Assembly (NCBI GenBank): GCA_964534765.1
Contig: CAZHRJ010000132.1
Location: 1 to 8,195, forward strand
Reading direction: 5' to 3'
DNA: 8,195 bases
From: CAZHRJ01 sp964534765
GTDB taxonomy: Bacteria > Lindowbacteria > 2-12-FULL-62-27
Shown one piece after another: positions 1 to 5,431 of this stretch (the first letter of the stretch is position 1; each line of letters begins with the position of its first letter). Under the pieces are notes generated by a model, which was not told where the DNA came from, searched no databases, and was given only the letters and a program-made list of their open reading frames with translations. Both the position numbers and the translations under genes were made by a program.

Positions 1-92
1 GGCGGCGAAAATCCGAGGATCAGGAGGCCGATAAGGAGCGGTTCCGCGACACGCCGGGGAACAACGCGAAGCCGGCCCGGCAGATCAGCCAT
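1..92 (-). CDS. N-terminal fragment of unidentified membrane or secreted protein, cut by window edge
   Basis: An open frame begins with ATG at 92-90 and runs without a stop for 30 codons to the left edge. The predicted start is MADLPGRLRVVPRRV, a basic segment with five arginines, followed by EPLLIGLLILGFSP, which is hydrophobic. That pattern fits a signal anchor or first transmembrane helix with a cytoplasmic N-terminus. The ATG lies inside the last codons of the ATPase gene, whose TGA is at 87-85, so the two overlap by 8 bp and could be translationally coupled. I see no good Shine-Dalgarno sequence. The family cannot be named from 30 residues, and a chance open frame in GC-rich DNA remains possible. 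Confidence 0.4.
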   Translation of the reverse strand, partial: MADLPGRLRVVPRRVAEPLLIGLLILGFSP

Positions 93-1296
93 GTCTGTTG
101 AAATCAAGAAAATCCATCGGGTTGGCGTGGAAGAATTCTTCGAGGCTGATTCCTCCGGAGCCTACGAGTAGAGTGCGGGCGGCGGGGAACCGGCGGCGGA
201 ATGATTCCATGCCGGAGAGACGGCCCGGGCGGCCACTTTTGATTTCGATGCCCGTCATTTTTTTTCCGGCCGATACGACGTAATCGATTTCGTCATTTCC
301 ATCGCGCCAGTAACCCACCGAGAATCTTGGGGTGTGCAGAGCGTTCAAGAGATGAGCCCCGGCCGCATTCTCAACCAGCCATCCCCACGCCGCCGGGTCT
401 GCCCGGGTCTCCCGATAAGTCATGCCCGACATCGCCGTGACGAGCGCGTTGTTCCACAGGACGATTTTCGGGCTGGACGCTCTCATGCGTTTGCGGCCCG
501 AAACGCGGTCGAGTCCGGAGACCAGAAACGCCGCGCCCAGGAGTTTCAAATAATGGGCGAGCGTCACGGTGTTTCCGGCGTCCTGCAAGGTCCCCAGCAT
601 TTTATTGTAGGACAAAATCCGGGCGGGGTTCTGGCTGGACAATCCGAAGAGATTGCGCAGAAGCCCCGGTTTGGCCACGGTCTGCATCTGCAGAACGTCC
701 CGCGCGATCGCCGTCTCGACGAGCGCATCGGCCACGTATCTTCGCCATGACTCCTCATCCGGCAACAGCCGGGCCGCGCCGGGATAACCTCCATAAAAAA
801 TCCACTCGTCGAGCGACCAGCCGAACGCCGCCCGGCATTCCGGATGTGACCAGTGAGCGGACCGATGAAGAAAAAAGCGGCCGGCGAGGCTCTCCGTCAA
901 TCCCTTTTGAACGAGTAGAGACGACGATCCGAGCAAAAGGACGCGGATGGATGTCCGGCTCCGGCTGTCCTCGTCCCACAACCGCTTGACCGACTCGCTC
1001 CACCCCCGAACTTTCTGAACCTCATCGAGGACCAGCAGTACCGGCCGGCGGTTCGGAGGCCTCGCGGCTTGCCGGGCCCGGAACCACTGTGTTTCGACCC
1101 ATTCGGGCCCGGGCATCAGCGGCATGTCGGCCGATCCGCTGATGACGGGTCCCCGCCACTTGCCGATCACCTGCTCCGCCGCCGTGGTTTTCCCCGTCTG
1201 CCGCGCGCCGATGAGAACGTGCAAAAATTCCCGGCGACGAAGCAGTACCGCCAAAAAATCCGCGACCCAATTCCGCTCAAACGCTTTCCGCCTCAT
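85..1296 (-). CDS. AAA family ATPase with C-terminal DUF4143 domain
   Basis: Numbering is from the upstream in-frame ATG at 1314 (409 codons). An N-terminal P-loop domain has Walker A GARQTGKTT (36-44), Walker B VLLVLDEVQK (92-101, D97/E98), a sensor-like LLLGSSS (126-132) and SLAGRF (142-147, possible arginine finger). The DUF4143 part follows from about 195. Its end carries EIDYVV (D344) and GIEIKSG (E357-x-K359), the D...ExK pattern of a PD-(D/E)XK nuclease-like fold. Length is normal for this widespread family, whose cellular role is poorly defined, so no biological function is assigned. I prefer the seventh-codon ATG at 1296 (403 residues), because a promoter predicts transcription starting there; 1314 is the alternative. 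Neither has a clear ribosome binding site. The gene looks intact, and nothing links it to the uptake genes to its right. Confidence 0.88.
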   Translation of the reverse strand: MRRKAFERNWVADFLAVLLRRREFLHVLIGARQTGKTTAAEQVIGKWRGPVISGSADMPLMPGPEWVETQWFRARQAARPPNRRPVLLVLDEVQKVRGWSESVKRLWDEDSRSRTSIRVLLLGSSSLLVQKGLTESLAGRFFLHRSAHWSHPECRAAFGWSLDEWIFYGGYPGAARLLPDEESWRRYVADALVETAIARDVLQMQTVAKPGLLRNLFGLSSQNPARILSYNKMLGTLQDAGNTVTLAHYLKLLGAAFLVSGLDRVSGRKRMRASSPKIVLWNNALVTAMSGMTYRETRADPAAWGWLVENAAGAHLLNALHTPRFSVGYWRDGNDEIDYVVSAGKKMTGIEIKSGRPGRLSGMESFRRRFPAARTLLVGSGGISLEEFFHANPMDFLDFNRHG

Positions 1297-1302
1297 GTCC
1301 TG

Positions 1303-1331
1303 AACATATCCCATCCGGACTGTCGTGTCAA
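1303..1331 (-). promoter_or_regulatory. Promoter of the AAA ATPase gene, apparently leaderless
   Basis: On the minus strand a perfect -35 hexamer TTGACA (1331-1326) is followed by 17 bp and TATGTT (1308-1303), which matches 4 of 6 bases of the -10 consensus. Transcription would start about 7 bases further on, at the A of the ATG at 1296. The message would then have no leader and no Shine-Dalgarno, which agrees with the lack of one. The -10 lies inside the coding sequence if the upstream ATG at 1314 is used, which argues for the inner start. Confidence 0.5.
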
Positions 1332-1337
1332 TTTTTT

Positions 1338-1371
1338 CTCAATCATTGAGTAAATGTACTCAAACAATGAG
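1338..1371. promoter_or_regulatory. Paired palindromic operator upstream of the ATPase promoter
   Basis: CTCAATCATTGAG (1338-1350, perfect 6-1-6 palindrome) and CTCAAACAATGAG (1359-1371) match at 11 of 13 positions. Their centres are 21 bp apart, about two helical turns. Between them the inner halves form a further perfect inverted repeat, TTGAGTA-AATG-TACTCAA (1346-1363). The block sits directly upstream of the -35 at 1326-1331, a position suited to a dimeric regulator working as activator or looping repressor. I do not recognise the regulator. Confidence 0.55.
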
Positions 1372-1425
1372 TGGCGTAGCGGCCCCCGCCGCCCTGGGAA
1401 TGCCCGCGCCGTAACGCGCGAAACC

Positions 1426-1437
1426 GGATCATGATCC
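1426..1437. repeat. 12-bp perfect palindrome in the intergenic gap
   Basis: GGATCATGATCC is its own reverse complement. It lies in the non-coding stretch between the ATPase promoter and the end of tonB (1315-1549), in which I see no gene or RNA. It has no clear promoter beside it, and a 12-bp palindrome may be chance. Confidence 0.3.
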
Positions 1438-1487
1438 ATGCCCATGCCGCCGACATTATTACGAGATTGTCGCGCTTGAAAATGGTG

Positions 1488-1508
1488 AATCCCTTCTATC
1501 GAGGGGTT
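1488..1508 (-). terminator. Weak hairpin downstream of tonB, possible transcript end
   Basis: AATCCCT (1488-1494) and AGGGGTT (1502-1508) can form a 7-bp stem with one mismatch and a 7-base loop, about 40 bases past the tonB stop on the minus strand. Only a short ATTTT follows rather than a strong U tract, so this is at best a weak intrinsic terminator for the exbB-exbD-tonB transcript. No better candidate is visible in the gap. Confidence 0.25.
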
Positions 1509-1549
1509 ACAGATTGCGGTGATTGTTCAGGCCGGCAGTTGACACACTG

Positions 1550-2227
1550 TCAGTTCAGCTTGAATCGAATCGGGACGTCGACCTCGGCGGCGACGGTGAT
1601 TCCGCCGATTCGGGCGGGACGGAATTTCCACCGCCGGAGTGTCTTGACGGCGGCGCCGTCGAGCATCGGAAACCCGGAGCTTTGGCGAATGTCAATCTGC
1701 TCCGGCAGGCCGTCGGCGGTCACGGACACTCTCAAGACCACTTGGCCCTCCTGGCCCATCTGGCGGGCGCGCTCCGGATACACCGGCGCCGGATTTTTTA
1801 AATAGCCGGGCTTGGCCTCCGTCAGTCCGCCGCCATCGCTCACCATCGTGGTGGCGTCGTTGCCCGCGATGGGAGAACTGCCGTCGCCGGTCCCCGTCGC
1901 GGAGGTCAGGATCGGTGGAGCCGCACTTGGCGGCGCGGGTTGATACGCGATTTCTTTGACTTCCTCTGTTACCGGACTCACCATGTCATCGGGCTTGGGC
2001 GGCGGCGGAATTTCCTCTTTTTTGATTTCCGGTTCCGGAAGTTTCAGCGCGACCATGGGAGCCGGGGTCAAAGGCGCGGGCGCCGCGACCAGATCGACTT
2101 CGATGTTGTTCCCGCCGATGTCCATGCTGAACTCCGGTCCCTGAATGAACGCCGCGCCAAATCCGTAGAGGGCGAGGGTGTGAATTCCGAGAGACATGCA
2201 AAGCCCGTATCGCGTGTCGCGTTTCAT
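1550..2227 (-). CDS. tonB: TonB energy transducer
   Basis: This 225-residue protein links the ExbB-ExbD proton motor to outer-membrane receptors. A single N-terminal transmembrane helix (about 9-29) includes S12-x3-H16, matching the Ser-x3-His pattern of the TonB anchor, whose histidine is functionally essential in E. coli. A periplasmic spacer rich in proline and acidic residues follows (about 46-105, with EEIPPPPKPDD), then a Gly/Ser/Thr-rich linker. The C-terminal TonB domain (about 141-225) has PVYPERAR, GQEGQVVLRVSV, QSSGFPMLDGAAVKTLRRWKFRPAR and a final VPIRFKL strand. The start ATG overlaps the exbD stop in an ATGA arrangement, so it is the third gene of a coupled operon. The receptor encoded divergently from this operon is its most likely partner. 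Confidence 0.93.
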   Translation of the reverse strand: MKRDTRYGLCMSLGIHTLALYGFGAAFIQGPEFSMDIGGNNIEVDLVAAPAPLTPAPMVALKLPEPEIKKEEIPPPPKPDDMVSPVTEEVKEIAYQPAPPSAAPPILTSATGTGDGSSPIAGNDATTMVSDGGGLTEAKPGYLKNPAPVYPERARQMGQEGQVVLRVSVTADGLPEQIDIRQSSGFPMLDGAAVKTLRRWKFRPARIGGITVAAEVDVPIRFKLN

Positions 2228-2634
2228 GATTTGGATGGCTTGCGGGTTTCGATCGCAACCCGAGTGATGCCGAGTTTTCTTGATTCATCCAGCACGGCGA
2301 TCGCCCGGCCGAACTCCGCCCGCTCGTCCGCATTGATAAAGACCTTCGGATTTTCGTTCGCCGATTTGAGCCGGCGCAGGCGCTCGGTCAACTGTTCCTG
2401 CGATACGCTCTCCTTATTATAATAGATGTCGCCGGCGGCGGTGATTGTGATCTGCGCATAGTCTTTTCTGTCTTGCGGTGCGCTGGTCGATGCCACGGGC
2501 AGCTGGACGGTGATGCCGAGATTCTTGATCATCGATGTCGAGACCATGACGAAGGTGGCCAGGAGGAAAAAGATGATGTCGATCAGGGGGATGATCTCGA
2601 TCCGCGCGCGCCGACGGACGGAGGGGATTCTCAT
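2224..2634 (-). CDS. exbD: ExbD biopolymer transport protein
   Basis: This 136-residue protein is the rotor or stator partner of ExbB in the inner-membrane proton channel that drives TonB. A short basic cytoplasmic N-terminus (VRRRARIEI) precedes one transmembrane helix (about 15-33) containing IIPLIDIIFFLL. D19 aligns with the proton-carrying aspartate of ExbD (Asp25 in E. coli). The periplasmic domain (about 40-132) ends in the characteristic VFINADERAEFGRAIAVLDESRKLGITRVAIET. Length is typical. The ATG shares one base with the exbB stop (TAATG), and its own TGA overlaps the tonB ATG, so all three genes are probably translated together. It could be read as TolR on motif alone, but the adjacent tonB favours ExbD. 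Confidence 0.93.
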   Translation of the reverse strand: MRIPSVRRRARIEIIPLIDIIFFLLATFVMVSTSMIKNLGITVQLPVASTSAPQDRKDYAQITITAAGDIYYNKESVSQEQLTERLRRLKSANENPKVFINADERAEFGRAIAVLDESRKLGITRVAIETRKPSKS

Positions 2635-3287
2635 TATCCGACCTTCTCGGCGATCTTGTCGGCCACCTTGCCGATGAATGTCTTGGGCTTGGATTTTCTG
2701 AGCAGCAGAAGCTCCAGGTGAGAGGCGGAGTCTTCGATCTCGTGTCTGGCGTCTTCAAGCCGCGCGTTTAAATAATTGAAAGGAATCAGAGCGGTGATGG
2801 CTATGCCAAGCCCAAACGCGGTGGCGATGAGGGCTTCGGCCACGCCGCCGGTGATGGCGGTCGGCGCGCTCAATTCCTCGCCCTTGAGCATTCCAAAGGC
2901 GTTGATCATGCCTGTGACGGTGCCGAGAAGCCCCAAAAGAGGCGCGAGTGTGATGATCGTGTCCAACACCGCAAGTCCCCTGCCGAATCGTTTCAACTCC
3001 CGATTGGCCGCGCGAAGGAGGGCGTTGCTTAAAGCCGTCTCCCTGTGGGTCAGGGCATAGATCAGGGTCCGGGCGACAAAATCCTCGCTGGTTTTGCCGG
3101 CGGCGATGGCGGCCTCCATCTCGCCTTCCTCCGCCCGCGACAGAATTTCTTCCACGGTTGAAAGACTGCGTTTGCGTTTTTCCCTGTAAATGAATATCAG
3201 CCGCTCGATCGTCACCGTCAGCGCCACGATCGACGTCAATAAAATCGGCCACATGATCGGGCCGCCGCGTTGGAAGATCTCCAGCAT
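2634..3287 (-). CDS. exbB: ExbB / TolQ / MotA-family proton channel protein
   Basis: This 217-residue inner-membrane protein forms the proton channel with ExbD to power TonB. Helix 1 spans about 11-33. A cytoplasmic loop rich in charged residues (34-105) follows, then helix 2 (about 107-132, LDTIITLAPLLGLLGTVTGM) and helix 3 (about 150-173, AEALIATAFGLGIAITALIPFNYL). T125 and T156, and E151 in the ITGGVAEALIATAFG motif, match the conserved polar residues of the channel in this family. The start at 3287 has GGGGTG 7 bases upstream (on the minus strand), an acceptable ribosome site. It is the first gene of the minus-strand operon. The context makes ExbB more likely than TolQ. Confidence 0.94.
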   Translation of the reverse strand: MLEIFQRGGPIMWPILLTSIVALTVTIERLIFIYREKRKRSLSTVEEILSRAEEGEMEAAIAAGKTSEDFVARTLIYALTHRETALSNALLRAANRELKRFGRGLAVLDTIITLAPLLGLLGTVTGMINAFGMLKGEELSAPTAITGGVAEALIATAFGLGIAITALIPFNYLNARLEDARHEIEDSASHLELLLLRKSKPKTFIGKVADKIAEKVG

Positions 3288-3312
3288 GCATATACACCCC
3301 GTTTCTATATTT

Positions 3313-3345
3313 TTAATATTTTTAAATCACCCGCTTGACAATGTA
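3313..3345 (-). promoter_or_regulatory. Candidate promoters of the exbB-exbD-tonB operon
   Basis: Two minus-strand candidates are visible. The upstream one has TTGCAA (3368-3363), 17 bp, then TACATT (3345-3340); its -35 falls inside the inverted repeat at 3362-3380. The nearer one has TTGTCA (3341-3336), 17 bp, then TATTAA (3318-3313), and would give a leader of about 20 bases. Its -35 uses almost the same bases as the TTGACA of the opposite promoter, so the two could compete for polymerase. The AT-rich stretch includes a direct repeat of ATTTTTAA (3309-3316 and 3318-3325). Which one is used cannot be told from sequence. Confidence 0.4.
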
Positions 3346-3363
3346 CCACAGGCTTTGTAAGAT
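3335..3363 (+). promoter_or_regulatory. Promoter of the receptor operon
   Basis: A perfect -35 TTGACA (3335-3340) is followed by 17 bp and TAAGAT (3358-3363), which matches 4 of 6 consensus bases. Transcription would start near 3370, leaving about 45 bases before the GTG at 3416. The inverted repeat at 3362-3380 covers the end of the -10 and the predicted start, the usual place for repressor binding. Confidence 0.5.
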
Positions 3364-3380
3364 TGCAACTTATTTGCAAT
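3362..3380. promoter_or_regulatory. Fur-family-like operator in the divergent promoter region
   Basis: ATTGCAA-CTTAT-TTGCAAT is a perfect 7-5-7 inverted repeat. Its core TGCAACTTATTTGCA (3364-3378) differs by one base from the 7-1-7 pattern TGCAAAT-N-ATTTGCA known for Fur/Mur-type regulators in some proteobacteria. It overlaps the -10 and start of the receptor promoter and the -35 of one exbB promoter candidate. One metal-loaded dimer could therefore repress both directions. The match is by pattern only; Zur, Mur, Irr or an unrelated regulator are alternatives. Confidence 0.55.
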
Positions 3381-3381
3381 G

Positions 3382-3406
3382 TCAGTCAAAAATCATTTGC
3401 TACTGA
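3382..3406. promoter_or_regulatory. Second, imperfect palindrome downstream of the Fur-like box
   Basis: TCAGT (3382-3386) and ACTGA (3402-3406) flank a core with AAAT-C-ATTT around a centre at 3394, giving 9 pairs out of 12. The core 3387-3401 matches TGCAAATNATTTGCA at about 11 of 15 positions, keeping the right half-site (ATTTGC). The centre is 23 bp from the stronger site, close to two helical turns, as expected for a second, weaker dimer. Confidence 0.35.
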
Positions 3407-3415
3407 AAGGCAGGT

Positions 3416-5389
3416 GTGTCCAGCGTGTTGAAAATGAATCGAATATCCGTTGCACTTGTTCTGATAACTGTAACCGGGTTCCCCATGCCGTATGCCGTGG
3501 CTGCAGAATCCAAGGATTCCGGCGAGAAACCGGTCGAGCGGCTTTCCGAAGTCGTCGTCAGCGCCTCGCGTATTCCGGTCTCCCTCGACAAGATGGGCAG
3601 CGCCGTCACGGTGATTACATCCAGGGAGATGGAAGAGAAGGGTCAGACGCGGGTGCAGGATGTTTTGCGGCAGTCCGTGGGGATGGACCTTCTGTCCTTT
3701 GGCGGGCCCGGCAAGTCGACGAGCGTCCAGCTTCGGGGCGCAAACTCCAACCAGACCATGATCCTCATCGACGGCGTTCCTTTCACCAGCGCCACGTCGG
3801 ACGCCCCCGATCTCACGAATCTTCCGACTTCCAACATCGAGCGAATCGAAGTCGTGCGCGGAAACATGAGCACCCTTTACGGGTCGAACGCCATTGGCGG
3901 CGTCATCAACATTATCACCAAGCGTGGAACGAAGACACCCGAGGTGAACTTTTCGTCTGGATATGGGTCATGGCAGACGATCCGGTCTTCACTCGGCTAT
4001 CGGGGAATGCTGGGAAAGTTGCGGTATGCCCTGAGTTCCCAGTACGAGCGCAGCGGCGGCCTGTCGGCGGCTGACCAGTTCGCCGATCCATCGCTCACGT
4101 TCGAAGATGACATGAATGAAGCCAAGAGTTTTTCGGCCGCGTTTTCTTATCCTCTGCCCAAGTTCGATGTGGACATGTCAATCAATTACACGGATGCCGT
4201 GACCGAAATCGATGCGGGCGCCTTCCCAGTCACCGCCGGCGGCCAGGGCGCGGCCGATACAAACGCCCGCTTCTCATGGAAGGACTCTCTGAACTCGAAC
4301 GTGCAGATATCGAAGGTGGTCAACGAACATTACGATTGGAAAATCGCTCTCGGATACGGTTTCGAAAAAAACGACGGCAAGCAGTTTGGCACGACCGCCG
4401 CCTCCGCTGGCAATTTCCACATTCTCTCATTCGTCCGCACAGCCGACTTCCAGCACAACTACCGCGTCGGCGCGCACACGCTCACACTTGGTTTGGGCGG
4501 AGAATCCCAGAACGGCAAAAGCGTCCGCCGCACGGTGCCGTTCGGCCGACTGGTCCGCGAATCGTCCTTGTACGGACAGGATTTTTTCGAGTGGAAGGAC
4601 TGGACGTGGACGATCGGCGGCCGTGTGGATAACATCCGCACCGACAGCGGCTATTCGTACCTGACGCCGTTGAAAGCTCGGACGTTCCGCGCCAGTGTGT
4701 CCCGGCCGATTGGCGATGAATACCGCTTTCACTCCTCCTACGGAACGGGATTTCGAAAGCCCTCCATCAACGATATCGCATTGACCGGTAGCGTCACGAC
4801 CAATTCCAATCTGAAACCGGAAAGGACAAAGGGATGGGATGCCGGTGTGGAATATCGATCGCCGGACGACAAGTTGCGGCTGGACGTGACCTATTGGGCA
4901 ACGTTCTACAAGGAACTGATTGTCCGGCAGATTTCAGGCGGAGTTTCCGTGGGACCCAATCTGAACGCAGGCACGTCGTCGAGCCATGGATTCGAAATCG
5001 AAGGCAACTACGACTTTTCATCCAAGCTCTCCCTGAACTTCAATGCGTCGTTCATGCAGTCCAACATCAAGGACACTTCGTTCCAAGTCCAGCCGGAGTT
5101 CACGCGCCGGCCGGATAAAAAGGCGACCGGGACGCTTCGATGGGCCTTGAGCGACCGTTTCGACGCCCTGTCGACTGTTCGGTTCGTCGGCAAGCGTTGG
5201 AACGTGAACACGGCGAGGGAAAAACTCGCCCAGGCCGTCATCACCGATTTTATTTTCAATTACAAGCAGACCAAGCATGCGGAGTGGAGTTTCAAAATTA
5301 TGAATGCGTTTGACGAAGTCAACTATGAAACGACAGGGTTTTCGTACATTCCGCGGAATTACTGGCTGACCTACACGTGGAGGACCTGA
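3416..5389 (+). CDS. TonB-dependent outer-membrane receptor (BtuB-like)
   Basis: This 657-residue gated beta-barrel imports a substrate across the outer membrane using TonB energy. A signal peptide covers about 1-30 (cleavage after YAVAA). A TonB box lies at LSEVVVSASR (43-52). The plug domain (about 55-170) has the hallmarks VQDVLRQSVGM, VQLRGANSNQTMILIDGVP and IERIEVVRGNMSTLYGSNAIGGVINIITKRG. The rest (about 175-657) is barrel, with alternating strands, TGFRKPSINDI and LKPERTKGWDAGVEY. Length and plug resemble the BtuB/vitamin B12-like group, but this does not fix the substrate, which could be a siderophore, heme or another metal complex. The GTG start is chosen because AAAGG (3406-3410) sits 5 bases upstream; the ATG at 3434 would also leave a signal peptide. 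It ends in YTWRT rather than the usual terminal aromatic residue. It heads the plus-strand operon. Confidence 0.93.
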   Translation: MSSVLKMNRISVALVLITVTGFPMPYAVAAESKDSGEKPVERLSEVVVSASRIPVSLDKMGSAVTVITSREMEEKGQTRVQDVLRQSVGMDLLSFGGPGKSTSVQLRGANSNQTMILIDGVPFTSATSDAPDLTNLPTSNIERIEVVRGNMSTLYGSNAIGGVINIITKRGTKTPEVNFSSGYGSWQTIRSSLGYRGMLGKLRYALSSQYERSGGLSAADQFADPSLTFEDDMNEAKSFSAAFSYPLPKFDVDMSINYTDAVTEIDAGAFPVTAGGQGAADTNARFSWKDSLNSNVQISKVVNEHYDWKIALGYGFEKNDGKQFGTTAASAGNFHILSFVRTADFQHNYRVGAHTLTLGLGGESQNGKSVRRTVPFGRLVRESSLYGQDFFEWKDWTWTIGGRVDNIRTDSGYSYLTPLKARTFRASVSRPIGDEYRFHSSYGTGFRKPSINDIALTGSVTTNSNLKPERTKGWDAGVEYRSPDDKLRLDVTYWATFYKELIVRQISGGVSVGPNLNAGTSSSHGFEIEGNYDFSSKLSLNFNASFMQSNIKDTSFQVQPEFTRRPDKKATGTLRWALSDRFDALSTVRFVGKRWNVNTAREKLAQAVITDFIFNYKQTKHAEWSFKIMNAFDEVNYETTGFSYIPRNYWLTYTWRT

Positions 5390-5406
5390 TCCGACACCGT
5401 TCGGAT
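5389..5406 (+). repeat. Hairpin between the receptor and binding-protein genes
   Basis: ATCCGA (5389-5394) and TCGGAT (5401-5406) form a perfect 6-bp stem with a 6-base loop, starting at the last base of the receptor stop codon. ACATTTTAAATAAGGAG follows, so there is a short T run before the next ribosome site. The stem is too short for a strong terminator. It could partly reduce read-through or protect the receptor message. Confidence 0.4.
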
Positions 5407-5417
5407 ACATTTTAAAT

Positions 5418-5423
5418 AAGGAG
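5418..5423 (+). promoter_or_regulatory. Ribosome binding site that sets the start of the fusion protein
   Basis: AAGGAG ends 8 bases before the ATG at 5432, an ideal spacing. It leaves only 2 bases before an in-frame GTG at 5426. This decides for the ATG at 5432. Confidence 0.8.
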
Positions 5424-5431
5424 ATGTGCCA

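Noticed and set aside
1540..1552. Short hairpin TGACA-CAC-TGTCA at the tonB stop codon
   Set aside because: A 5-bp AT-containing stem with a 3-base loop overlapping the stop and no T run; too weak to call a terminator.
1431..1805. Plus-strand open frame in the gap and over the tonB 3' end
   Set aside because: Most of it is antisense to the conserved TonB C-terminal domain; no ribosome site or domain.
3288..3415. Possible cobalamin riboswitch before the BtuB-like receptor
   Set aside because: The leader is only about 45 bases and lacks a B12-box-like sequence; the region is taken up by promoters and the inverted repeat.
3379..4074. Plus-strand open frame overlapping the start of the receptor gene
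   Set aside because: It lies in another frame over the signal peptide and plug domain, which carry unmistakable family motifs.
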